From M3007 sp031425035 (lineage in GTDB: Bacteria; Bacteroidota; Bacteroidia; Chitinophagales; Saprospiraceae): DNA of 64,000 nt. The number at the start of each line of letters is the position of its first letter. Within the stretch, counting starts at the first letter, position 1. Location of the stretch: assembly GCA_031425035.1 (NCBI GenBank), contig JANPIN010000100.1, positions 3,167-67,166 on the forward strand. The letters run 5' to 3'. The position numbers were made by a program, and so were the translations under genes. The notes under the pieces are model-generated. The model was not told the DNA's origin. It saw only the letters and a program-made list of their open reading frames with translations, and did not search any database. Shown one piece after another: positions 26,083 to 33,427 of this stretch.

Positions 26083-26583
26083 TTAAACTTTCAAATCCCG
26101 CTTGCCAACCATCACGGCGCCGACCATAGCCGCCAGGAACAGGATACCGGCAATTTCAAACGGTACTACGAAATCACGAAAGAGGACTAAGCCCAGGTTT
26201 TGTACCAGTCCAACGGATGGATTCTGCTGCTCCGGGGTTGATATGGCAATGGTACCGTGCAATGCGCCGACCATGGTGACCAGCAGCAAACCGGAAGCAA
26301 TTGCTGCCGAGAGTTTCCAGAGGCCTGACTTTTGCGGTTCCGTATCCCGGTTCAGGTTGAGTAGCATCAGCACGAACAGGAACAGCACCATAATGGCCCC
26401 GGCATACACAATGATGTGCACCACCGCCAAAAACTGCGCATTGAGCAGAATATACTGCCCGGCAATGGCGAAAAAGGTGAGGATCAGGAACAAAACGCTG
26501 TGCACGGGGCTTTTAGAAAACACCATCATCAGCGCGGCGATGACCGAAATAATCGCCAGGGTCAGAAAAATATAGAGTGTCAT
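26083..26583 (-). CDS. nuoJ: NADH-quinone oxidoreductase subunit J
   Basis: 166 residues, five predicted membrane helices. 'SKSPVHSVLFLILTFFAIAG', 'VVHIIVYAGAIMVLFLFVLM' and LLNLN are the NuoJ hallmark (the 'YAGAIMVLFLFVxMLLN' helix). It is a membrane subunit near the NuoA/NuoK junction. 74 bases lie between it and nuoI. Confidence 0.96.
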   Translation of the reverse strand: MTLYIFLTLAIISVIAALMMVFSKSPVHSVLFLILTFFAIAGQYILLNAQFLAVVHIIVYAGAIMVLFLFVLMLLNLNRDTEPQKSGLWKLSAAIASGLLLVTMVGALHGTIAISTPEQQNPSVGLVQNLGLVLFRDFVVPFEIAGILFLAAMVGAVMVGKRDLKV

Positions 26584-26657
26584 GCGTTGGCTATTCGTTT
26601 ATGTGGCCTTGGGCGACGCAAATGTATTAAAAACCGGGCCTGCCGAAGGCAGTAGAC

Positions 26658-27221
26658 CTACTGAACTTCAGTACTCTGCTTTTTCTCCTGCAAATATTTT
26701 TTGCGCAGCGTTACGTCGATGCGCTTTTCGGGTTCTACGCCTTCCACCAGCATGTCTTTGCCAAAAATGAATTCCTGCCGCACATAGTCGCTCGGCACGA
26801 TCCGGTCGGTGAGGTAAATGGCGTCTTTCGGGCAGGCTTCTTCGCACAGTCCACAGAAAATGCAGCGCAGCATGTTGATCTCATAGACCTCCGCGTACTT
26901 CTCTTCCCGGTAAAGATGTTCATCCCCTTTCTTGCGCTCACCGGCGATCATCGTAATGGCTTCGGCCGGACAAGCCACGGCGCAGAGGCCACAAGCCGTA
27001 CAGTTTTCGCGACCTTGTTCATCGCGTTTCAGCACGTGCCAGCCGCGGTAGACCGGAGCAAAGATTTTTTTGAACTTCGGATAGTCCAGCGTGACCTTCT
27101 TTTTGAAAAAATGCCGCAAGGTGATGGACATCCCTTTCAAAATGGCCGGCAAATATATACGCTCCATAAAGGTCATTTCCTTATTGGCGACGTTCCGGGA
27201 GCGATTGGTAAGTGGTTGCAT
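26658..27221 (-). CDS. nuoI: NADH-quinone oxidoreductase subunit I
   Basis: 187 residues with two [4Fe-4S] motifs, 'CTACGLCAVACPAEAI' near 70 and 'CIFCGLCEEACPKDAI' near 115, the N6a/N6b clusters that pass electrons toward N2. The N-terminal amphipathic stretch 'LPAILKGMSITLRHFFKKKV' lies on the membrane arm. It is normal in length and starts 44 bases after the truncated Doc gene. Confidence 0.97.
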   Translation of the reverse strand: MQPLTNRSRNVANKEMTFMERIYLPAILKGMSITLRHFFKKKVTLDYPKFKKIFAPVYRGWHVLKRDEQGRENCTACGLCAVACPAEAITMIAGERKKGDEHLYREEKYAEVYEINMLRCIFCGLCEEACPKDAIYLTDRIVPSDYVRQEFIFGKDMLVEGVEPEKRIDVTLRKKYLQEKKQSTEVQ

Positions 27222-27265
27222 ATTATTCGAAAAGTGTGGTCAATGTAAATTCTAGGGGCTTGTGG

Positions 27266-27454
27266 CTAAAACCAAGCACTTACTTTTGATTTTACCCATT
27301 CTGTAAAGACGTCTAAACTTGTCTCCCCGGCGGCAAGTTTTAGTATTACTAGTTCCTGCTCATCATCCTCTGCATCTATTAAATAACCAGAATCCAAAAT
27401 GGCGTCTTCATGTATTTGGATAACATCCTTGTAAGCCAAGCAAATAATCCTCAT
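27266..27454 (-). pseudogene. Doc-family toxin with internal deletion (catalytic core missing)
   Basis: 62 residues. 'YKDVIQIHEDAILDSG' matches the N-terminus of Doc (death-on-curing, Fic-fold) toxins, and 'GYLIDAEDDEQELVILKLAA' with 'GETSLDVFTEWVKS' matches the C-terminal helices ('NGYELxxxxxELVELxLxxA-xGxxSxEExxxWL'). The middle, about 60-70 residues that would hold HPFxxGNKR, is absent, and the two ends join near 'DSGYL'. It overlaps the upstream small gene by ATGA, like a live TA pair. The toxin should be inactive. This reading comes from family memory, not an alignment. Confidence 0.6.
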
Positions 27455-27651
27455 GCTAGACGTTTATACAGTTCGCGGTATCTCTCCCTGACGTATGTAC
27501 GTGCAGCCTGAAATTTTTCTTCCTTTTCCTTCATGTAAACATCAATCGCCTCATTCATCAAATCGTCCAACGAGACGTTGAGATCCTTGGCAACCTCTTC
27601 CAACATTGCCTTTTTATTCTCGTCAATATTAAAAGTTATAGAACCCATCAT
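27451..27651 (-). CDS. Small antitoxin-like protein (ribbon-helix-helix type?), partner of the truncated Doc
   Basis: 66 residues from ATG 27651 (a second ATG is at 27648). 'GSITFNIDENKKAMLEEVAK' with DLNVSLDDLMNEAIDVYM has a strand-helix-helix pattern like CopG/RHH antitoxins, followed by a charged helix. Its stop overlaps the Doc remnant start by ATGA, the normal antitoxin-toxin order. It lies between nuoH and nuoI. The antitoxin role is inferred from size, fold pattern and context. Confidence 0.6.
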   Translation of the reverse strand: MMGSITFNIDENKKAMLEEVAKDLNVSLDDLMNEAIDVYMKEKEEKFQAARTYVRERYRELYKRLA

Positions 27652-27697
27652 TTTCAAGTTAAAGGTGAAACAAGGAATGTGGTTGAAATTACATTAT

Positions 27698-28732
27698 TTA
27701 TTCTCCAAACATCAAAATCCCCCCGCCCGTCAGCACCATATTCAGAATAGCCAGCGGAATAAGCGCTTTCCAGCCCAGGTGCATCAGTTGATCATAACGA
27801 AAACGGGGTAATGTCCAGCGGATCCACATAAAAACAAAGATGAAAAAGAAGATCTTGCTGAACAGGACGATCGGTCCCATCAGGCCGCCCAGCCAGCCCG
27901 GATCTACGCCCGGGAAATTATAACCCCCGAAATACAGGCAGGAAATGACCGTGCAGGAAATGAACATGTTGATGTACTCGGCGAACAGGAAACAACCCAG
28001 TTTCATCGAGCTATACTCCGTGTGGTAACCGCCCACCAACTCCGTTTCGCATTCGGCCATGTCGAAGGGCGCCCGGTTGCACTCGGCCAGGGCACAGATC
28101 AGGAAAAGTAAGAAACCCAGTGGCTGGTAAATAATATTCCAATGAAAACCAGCCTGTTGGGTCACAATTTCTTTTAAACTCAGCGAGCCGCTCAACATGA
28201 CCACGGCGATGACCGAAAGGCCCATCGCCAGTTCGTAGGAGATCATTTGCGAGCTGGCCCGGATGGCGCCATACAGCGAATACTTGTTATTGGAAGCCCA
28301 GCCGCCCAGCATGATGCCGTACACCCCCAGGGACACAAAGCCCATGATGTACAGGATGCCGATACTCACGTCGGTGACCTGGAGGTCGAGGTTCATGCCA
28401 CCCAGCGTCAGCGTGGTGCCCCAGGGGATGACCGCGCTGGTCATCAGGGCGACGAAAATGAAGGCTCCGGGCGCCAGAATATAGATCCAGCGTTCGGATT
28501 TATTCGGAATGAAGTCTTCCTTGGTGAAAAACTTCACCCCATCCGCCAAAGGCTGCAAAAGCCCCCAGGGACCGGCGTTGTTCGGGCCGATGCGGTCCTG
28601 CATGAAAGCCGCTACTTTGCGCTCTCCGTAGGTCGAGTAGGCCGCTACCCCGAGCGTGATCGCGAACAACACGCCGATCAGCCCCATCTTCTGGAGGATC
28701 AGCGCAGAAACAAATAAAAGCGTAAAAGCCAT
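27698..28732 (-). CDS. nuoH: NADH-quinone oxidoreductase subunit H
   Basis: 344 residues, eight or nine membrane helices. 'YGERKVAAFMQDRIGPNNAG' with 'PWGLLQPLADGVKFFTKED' is the NuoH quinone-site signature, 'SSQMISYELAMGLSVIAVVM' and 'RAPFDMAECETELVGGYHTE' the acidic loop. It forms the quinone chamber with NuoB and NuoD. It follows nuoG by 60 bases. Confidence 0.97.
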   Translation of the reverse strand: MAFTLLFVSALILQKMGLIGVLFAITLGVAAYSTYGERKVAAFMQDRIGPNNAGPWGLLQPLADGVKFFTKEDFIPNKSERWIYILAPGAFIFVALMTSAVIPWGTTLTLGGMNLDLQVTDVSIGILYIMGFVSLGVYGIMLGGWASNNKYSLYGAIRASSQMISYELAMGLSVIAVVMLSGSLSLKEIVTQQAGFHWNIIYQPLGFLLFLICALAECNRAPFDMAECETELVGGYHTEYSSMKLGCFLFAEYINMFISCTVISCLYFGGYNFPGVDPGWLGGLMGPIVLFSKIFFFIFVFMWIRWTLPRFRYDQLMHLGWKALIPLAILNMVLTGGGILMFGE

Positions 28733-28792
28733 AACGTTTATTTTCCGTGGGCAGCAGCATAGCTTACCCGTATTTATCTGATAATGAAAGTT

Positions 28793-29725
28793 TTACCGCA
28801 CTGTTACGGTTACGCCTTCGTAGTGGTTTTGTCCAATGACCGATTGACGGTCAATATCGCGCGGACCTTCGATCACCCAGTCCGTAATGTCTTTTTTTAC
28901 GAACCGGCAGGTGTTACAAATGAATTCCTGCACCTCATCGTAGCGGTTCTTGCGGGCGGTCACGCGGAATATTTCGTTGCCATATTCCCAGACCACGGCT
29001 TTCCCACAGCAGGTTGGACAATCGCGGTGGGCATCCATTGGATTGAGGAACCACACGCGACTTTTGAAACGGAAAGTACGGTCGGTCAGCGCGCCCACCG
29101 GACATACGTCGATGACGTTACCGGAGAATTCATTGTCGATCGATTTCTCGATAAAGGTACTGATCTCCGAGTGGTCGCCGCGATTCAAAATGCCGTGCAC
29201 GCGCTCCGGAGTCAACTGCTGCGCCACGTATACGCAGCGGTAGCAGAGAATACAGCGCGTCATGTGCAGTTTGATGTAGGGGCCGATGTCGATTTTCTCG
29301 AAGGTACGGCGCTCAAATTCGTAGCGCGTTGCCGCTGCACCGTGCTCGAAAGCCAGGTCCTGCAGTTTGCACTCGCCCGCCTGATCGCAAATTGGGCAAT
29401 CCAGCGGGTGGTTGAGCAGCAGGAATTCGACGACGCCTTTGCGGGCATTGATCACTTCATCGCTGCTTATGTTGGCCACTTCCATCCCGTCCATGACCAG
29501 GGTCTGGCAGGACGTGACGAGTTTGGGCATCGGTCGGGGATCTTTTTCCGAACCTTTGGTCACTTTGACCAGACAGGTGCGGCATTTGCTGCCTGAGCCT
29601 TGCAGCGAGGAGTAATAACACATGGCGGGCGGCACAATGTCGCCGCCGATCTGACGGGCTGCGTTCAGAATGGTGGTACCCTCGGGCACCTCGACTTCAA
29701 ATCCGTCTATTTTTACTTTAGGCAT
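28793..29725 (-). CDS. nuoG: NADH-quinone oxidoreductase subunit G, short form
   Basis: 310 residues: an N-terminal [2Fe-2S] ferredoxin-like domain ('MCYYSSLQGSGSKCRTCLVK' with later Cys in 'VTSCQTL'), the His-Cys3 site ('HPLDCPICDQAGECKLQDLA'), then [4Fe-4S] sites in 'CILCYRCVYV' and 'VIDVCPVGALTD'. A further 'DCPTCCGKAV' and 'FICNTCRF' provide extra Cys pairs. The large molybdopterin-like domain of E. coli NuoG is absent; short NuoG forms are known in Bacteroidota, so I do not regard it as broken. A frameshifted toxin gene lies 12 bases upstream. Confidence 0.93.
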   Translation of the reverse strand: MPKVKIDGFEVEVPEGTTILNAARQIGGDIVPPAMCYYSSLQGSGSKCRTCLVKVTKGSEKDPRPMPKLVTSCQTLVMDGMEVANISSDEVINARKGVVEFLLLNHPLDCPICDQAGECKLQDLAFEHGAAATRYEFERRTFEKIDIGPYIKLHMTRCILCYRCVYVAQQLTPERVHGILNRGDHSEISTFIEKSIDNEFSGNVIDVCPVGALTDRTFRFKSRVWFLNPMDAHRDCPTCCGKAVVWEYGNEIFRVTARKNRYDEVQEFICNTCRFVKKDITDWVIEGPRDIDRQSVIGQNHYEGVTVTVR

Positions 29726-29737
29726 CGTTGCAATTTT

Positions 29738-30213
29738 TTATTCGCCTGCAATTTTCAAAACGTGTTGATAAAGTGTGGCATGTACTCTGAATCCTGTTAC
29801 CTTAATCAATTGGTCCATCAATGGTTTAACTTCGGGAAGAAAACCGGCTTGTTTTGCACGAAGTAGCACACCAAGCAAACCAATGATTTTCAATCCTACT
29901 TCTTCAGCTTTATTCCTTCCTTTCAATTCGTCAATTATCAAAAAATCAGCTTTCAATTCAAGTGCGAGTACAATTGCTTCCGCCTCACCTTCATCTAAAT
30001 CTATTTCTAATTCAAAAACCAGTTTGTGATTGTCAGGCTTTTGAACAAAAATCCAGTTCTGTGGTCAATAAATTCTTTCTGCTTCGGTAATTGACTCAGT
30101 TCATTATAAACTGCTTGCGGCAAAATCACTACACCAAAGACTTGATATAATAAATTCAACTGCTCAATTTGGAGCAAATTAGTAATTGGGGAGGTGTCAC
30201 TTACGATTAGCAT
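29738..30213 (-). pseudogene. DUF3368 (PIN-domain) toxin, frameshifted
   Basis: The gene is open from ATG 30213 ('MLIVSDTSPITNLLQIEQLN', then 'VILPQAVYNELSQLP') and continues after a frame change near 30055-30065 as 'NWIFVQKPDNHKLVFELEID', 'DEGEAEAIVLALELKADFLI', 'IDELKGRNKAEEVGLKIIGL' to a stop at 29738-29740. Joined, this is a complete DUF3368 PIN-type nuclease: D6 in 'SDTSP', E in 'DEGEAEAI' and D in 'IIDE' are the acidic site. A single-base deletion (or two-base insertion) in DNA would explain it. A sequencing error is possible. It is the toxin of the UPF0175 antitoxin upstream. Confidence 0.8.
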
Positions 30214-30449
30214 TAGAGCATCCCCAGGTTTTTCAAATCTTTTTCCAAATCCTCTACTCCAAAATGAATATTGACGTTGCGTTTAGCCATTTCCTTTTGA
30301 AAAGAAATTTGATCTAGACCAGCCAATTTTCGTGCCTTACCCATTGAAATAGTTCCCTTATCGTAGAGATAAATAGCTAACTCGATCAACAGTTCGTCGG
30401 GCGATATATTGGCCTGGGAAAGTGCGTTATCAGGGATGGTGATGGTCAT
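30213..30449 (-). CDS. UPF0175 family antitoxin
   Basis: 78 residues, intact. 'PDELLIELAIYLYDKGTISM' with 'GKARKLAGLDQISFQKEMAK' and 'RNVNIHFGVEDLEKDLKNL' is the UPF0175 pattern. These genes commonly precede DUF3368 toxins, as here, with the start of the toxin overlapping by one base (TAATG). The pair lies between nuoF and nuoG. With the toxin frameshifted the antitoxin may be an orphan. Confidence 0.85.
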   Translation of the reverse strand: MTITIPDNALSQANISPDELLIELAIYLYDKGTISMGKARKLAGLDQISFQKEMAKRNVNIHFGVEDLEKDLKNLGML

Positions 30450-30460
30450 AGTGTAGTGTT

Positions 30461-30600
30461 TTAAGCAATGGGTTCATGAAATTTTGTACTTATTCCTGAT
30501 AAAATTTCAATCCATTCTTTTAAAACGATTAGTGGGGCTTTGATGAACTCAGTCTCGATGCAAATCGTTTCCCTCTGTAAATTTACTCCAATGAAACAGA
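30461..30600 (-). other. Open-frame fragment between nuoF and the antitoxin; origin unknown
   Basis: A frame running out of the end of nuoF (another phase) gives 'NLQRETICIETEFIKAPLIV' and 'LKEWIEILSGISTKFHEPIA' before a stop at 30461-30463. It has no ATG of its own downstream of the nuoF stop. Composition looks like a real C-terminal helix-strand protein end, so it may be a remnant of another inserted gene, but I recognise no family. Confidence 0.3.
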
Positions 30601-31941
30601 TTAAACCATTTCCGGCTCCCGCACCAACCCATAATTCCGTTCCAAACATACCACCGGCTCATTCACGTGCCATTCAAATTCCTCCCGGAAGTGCCGGATG
30701 GCCGCCGCTACCGGCCAGGCCGCCGCGTCGCCGAGCGGACAAATGGTGTTGCCTTCAATTTTCTTGGCAATATCCACCAACATATCGATGTCGGACAGTT
30801 TCCCCATCCCGTTTTCCATACGCCAGAGTACTTTTTCCATCCAGCCCGTGCCTTCGCGGCAAGGTGAACACTGACCGCAGCTTTCGTGGTGATAGAAACG
30901 GGCGAAATTCCAGGTGTTGCGCACAATGCACTGATCTTCGTCGTACACGATGAAGCCGCCGGAACCCAGCATCGAACCGCTGACAAAACCGCCGTCGGCC
31001 AGGCTTTCGTAACTCATCAGCCGGTTTTCGCCGGCCAGGGTTTTCGTCACCAGAAAGTGGGGGAGAATAGGCACCGACGAACCGCCAGGCACGCAGGCTT
31101 TCAGTTTTTTACCGCGTTTGATCCCCCCGCACCACTCGTCGGAGTAGATGAATTCTTCCACCGGCAAGCCGAGTTCGATCTCATACACACCGGGTTTATT
31201 GATGTTGCCGCCGGCGCTGATCAGTTTAGTACCGGTACTTTTACCAATACCGATTTTGGCGTATTCGTCGCCGCCATCATTGATAATCGGCACGACGGCC
31301 GCGATGGTTTCGACGTTATTGACCACGGTCGGGCTTTGCCACAGACCTTTGACGGCCGGAAAAGGTGGTTTTACCCGCGGATTACCGCGTTTACCTTCCA
31401 GACTTTCGATCAGGGCCGTTTCTTCCCCGCAGATATAAGCGCCGGCGCCGGGGGTGACGTACATTTCCAGGTCGTAACCGGAACCCAGGATGTTTTTACC
31501 CAGCCAGCCCGCCGCTTTGGCTTCTTCGATGGCGCGCTCCAGAATACGTACGATCCAGGAATACTCGCCGCGAATGTAGATATAAGACGTGTTGGCCCCC
31601 AGTGCATACGAAGATGTGATCATGCCTTCGATGAGCAGGTGGGGGATTTTTTCCATCAGAAAACGGTCCTTGAAAGTACCGGGTTCGCTTTCGTCGGCAT
31701 TGCAGAGCAGATAACGCGGCACGCCTTCCGGTTTGGCCAGGAACGACCACTTCATACCGGTCGGAAAACCGGCGCCACCACGGCCACGCAGACCAGATTT
31801 TTTAACCTCTTCCACCACCGCGTCGGGCGACATGGTTTTCAGCGCTTTCTCCACCGACCGGTAACCGCCTTCACGACGATAGACCTCGTAGGTATGAATA
31901 TCCGGAACGTGTGCTTTGTCAATTAAAAGCTTACGACTCAT
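30601..31941 (-). CDS. nuoF: NADH-quinone oxidoreductase subunit F
   Basis: 446 residues. 'SGLRGRGGAGFPTGMKWSFL' is the NADH/FMN region; 'CNADESEPGTFKDRFLMEKI' follows; 'GAYICGEETALIESLEGKRG' is the FMN-binding part; and 'ESCGQCSPCREGTGWMEKVL' with a later Cys ('NTICPLGDAAAWP') binds [4Fe-4S] cluster N3. It is the NADH-oxidising subunit. Two DUF2750 genes lie upstream, separated by a repeat-rich gap of about 110 bases. Confidence 0.97.
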   Translation of the reverse strand: MSRKLLIDKAHVPDIHTYEVYRREGGYRSVEKALKTMSPDAVVEEVKKSGLRGRGGAGFPTGMKWSFLAKPEGVPRYLLCNADESEPGTFKDRFLMEKIPHLLIEGMITSSYALGANTSYIYIRGEYSWIVRILERAIEEAKAAGWLGKNILGSGYDLEMYVTPGAGAYICGEETALIESLEGKRGNPRVKPPFPAVKGLWQSPTVVNNVETIAAVVPIINDGGDEYAKIGIGKSTGTKLISAGGNINKPGVYEIELGLPVEEFIYSDEWCGGIKRGKKLKACVPGGSSVPILPHFLVTKTLAGENRLMSYESLADGGFVSGSMLGSGGFIVYDEDQCIVRNTWNFARFYHHESCGQCSPCREGTGWMEKVLWRMENGMGKLSDIDMLVDIAKKIEGNTICPLGDAAAWPVAAAIRHFREEFEWHVNEPVVCLERNYGLVREPEMV

Positions 31942-31949
31942 AGGTATGT

Positions 31950-32050
31950 ATGTTATGAGTTAAGTTATGAGTTATGAGTTATGAGTAATGAAATATGAGG
32001 GATGGTACACGACCTGACTCCTATCTCCTGACTCCTGCCTCCTAACTCCT
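31950..32050. repeat. Two heptamer repeat arrays between nuoF and the DUF2750 genes
   Basis: 31951-31987 holds about four TTATGAG units, some degenerate. 32014-32050 holds about six units of CTCCTRA type (GAGTTAG, GAGGCAG, GAGTCAG on the other strand). Both are 7-base periodic and imperfect, and they resemble the TTCATAG array at 25680. Confidence 0.7.
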
Positions 32051-32051
32051 C

Positions 32052-32417
32052 CTAACCCTGTAAATCATTTTTCAACATCGAGGGCTCCACAATGGCACCT
32101 TCTAAACGGGTATTGGGCAGCACGGCGACCATCATGCCATCGGTTTCCATTTCATCCAGCCAGTCGAGTAAATCTTGCAGTTCGAGTTTTTCCACCTGAT
32201 AGGCCTCGTAGCCGCCTGATTTGCGAAAGGTTTCCGCCAGCAATGCCGAGGAAAACAAGGGCAAAATGTCCTGATCCTGATCGTCTCCGAGCATGGCCCA
32301 GCCTTCTTCGTCCGAAATGCCGTAAGCCGCCTGGCCTTCTTTTACGGTTTGTAAAAAGTAGGCGTAGCGTTTTTCACCGGGTTGTTTGAACAAATTGGCA
32401 ATTTCAGATGGTTTCAT
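32052..32417 (-). CDS. DUF2750 family protein (tandem copy 2)
   Basis: 121 residues. 'EKRYAYFLQTVKEGQAAYGI', 'SDEEGWAMLGDDQDQDILPL' and 'FSSALLAETF' are the DUF2750 pattern (RYxYFxxxVxxxxxxxGLxDxEGWxML). It pairs with the 132-residue copy immediately upstream (1 base apart), similar in order and motifs but clearly diverged. The family has unknown function. Both lie inside the complex I operon. Confidence 0.72.
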   Translation of the reverse strand: MKPSEIANLFKQPGEKRYAYFLQTVKEGQAAYGISDEEGWAMLGDDQDQDILPLFSSALLAETFRKSGGYEAYQVEKLELQDLLDWLDEMETDGMMVAVLPNTRLEGAIVEPSMLKNDLQG

Positions 32418-32418
32418 G

Positions 32419-32817
32419 CTATTCTACTTCTTTATCAAATTCAATTTGAAAATCTTCTTTGATCCGGTTGGGCGCCATCACGGCGCTTTGAAAATCCGGG
32501 GTAGGGAAGACGGCAATTTTCATTTTCTGTTTTTCAAAATCATCCAGCCAGTCCACGAATTCATACAAGTCCAGCGCTTCGACCTGAAATTCCTCGAATC
32601 CGCCTTTTTCACGGAAAATTTCCGCAAATTCCGGGGATGGGAACACGGCCAGCACATCGGTACTGTCCTCATCGTCTTCCAGCATCAACCAGCCTTCCAC
32701 ATCCGCCAGGCCCCACACTTCTTCTTCCCGGCAAACATATTTAATGAAATATTTATAGCGGTTTTCCGGCTTTTTGGCCAGTATTTCCGCCACTTCTTTT
32801 TGTGTCAAATGGGCCAT
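32419..32817 (-). CDS. DUF2750 family protein (tandem copy 1)
   Basis: 132 residues from ATG 32817. 'ENRYKYFIKYVCREEEVWGL' with 'ADVEGWLMLEDDEDSTDVLA' and 'VFPSPEFAEIF' match DUF2750, and the order repeats in the next gene. The C-terminal half 'YEFVDWLDDFEKQKMKIAVF' has a parallel in copy 2 ('LLDWLDEMETDGMMVAVL'), so the two arose by duplication. Proteins of this family look like small soluble binding domains. Confidence 0.72.
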   Translation of the reverse strand: MAHLTQKEVAEILAKKPENRYKYFIKYVCREEEVWGLADVEGWLMLEDDEDSTDVLAVFPSPEFAEIFREKGGFEEFQVEALDLYEFVDWLDDFEKQKMKIAVFPTPDFQSAVMAPNRIKEDFQIEFDKEVE

Positions 32818-32864
32818 TATCAACCTTTTTATTAACTTTAATCAACCTTCATCAACCTATTAAT

Positions 32865-33410
32865 TCAGTGCATTTTCCAGGTACCCTTGTCAATATTTCC
32901 GGCCCGGCAATCTTCAATGAACTGGTCCATCTTCGCTTCCGTCAAATGCTCGTGGTAATATTGACCCACCTGCATCATCGGCGCGTAACCGCAGGCGCCC
33001 AGGCATTCCACCCCTTTGATCGTAAACATACCATCGGTGGTCGTTTCGCCCGTCCGGATGCCCAGTTTTTGCTGGGTGTACAGGATAAGCTGCTCGGCGC
33101 CCTCGATGGCACACGGCCCGGTATGGCAGAACTCGAGTACGTAGCGGCCTACCGGCGCCAGGTTATACATCGAATAAAAAGAGGCGACCTCGTATACTTC
33201 GATGGGTAAAAGCGACATGACTTCGGCCACATGGTCCATCGCGGCCGGGCTCAGCCAGCCATGATTTTCTTCCTGCGCCAGGTGCAACGCCCGAATGAGC
33301 GCGCTTTTATGGCGACCTTCCGGGTAACGGGACATCAGAAGCTGGACCTCGGCGAGGGCCTGAACGGAAAATTGAAACGGCGTACCGTTTAGGGTTGGTG
33401 CTGCGTGCAT
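32865..33410 (-). CDS. nuoE: NADH-quinone oxidoreductase subunit E
   Basis: 181 residues from ATG 33410; the frame extends upstream but only into the end of nuoD. 'LHLAQEENHGWLSPAAMDHV' and 'VYEVASFYSMYNLAPVGRYV' are typical; four Cys lie in 'LEFCHTGPCAIEGAEQ' and 'CLGACGYAPMMQVG' for the [2Fe-2S] cluster N1a. It belongs to the NADH dehydrogenase module with NuoF and NuoG. Confidence 0.96.
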   Translation of the reverse strand: MHAAPTLNGTPFQFSVQALAEVQLLMSRYPEGRHKSALIRALHLAQEENHGWLSPAAMDHVAEVMSLLPIEVYEVASFYSMYNLAPVGRYVLEFCHTGPCAIEGAEQLILYTQQKLGIRTGETTTDGMFTIKGVECLGACGYAPMMQVGQYYHEHLTEAKMDQFIEDCRAGNIDKGTWKMH

Positions 33411-33427
33411 TTTATTCAGTAATAATT

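Noticed and set aside
28784..29596. A 270-residue frame opposite nuoG
   Set aside because: It lies wholly antisense to a well-recognised gene and has no family features; it is the usual antisense frame of GC-rich codons.
28793..29725. NuoG as a truncated pseudogene
   Set aside because: Short NuoG forms lacking the molybdopterin-like domain are known, and the Fe-S sites seen are complete.
29738..30213. Programmed ribosomal frameshift in the DUF3368 gene
   Set aside because: No in-frame slippery heptamer with identical triplets and no nearby pseudoknot-like element seen; a mutation or read error is simpler.
30886..31926. A 346-residue frame opposite nuoF
   Set aside because: Antisense shadow of nuoF without domain signature.
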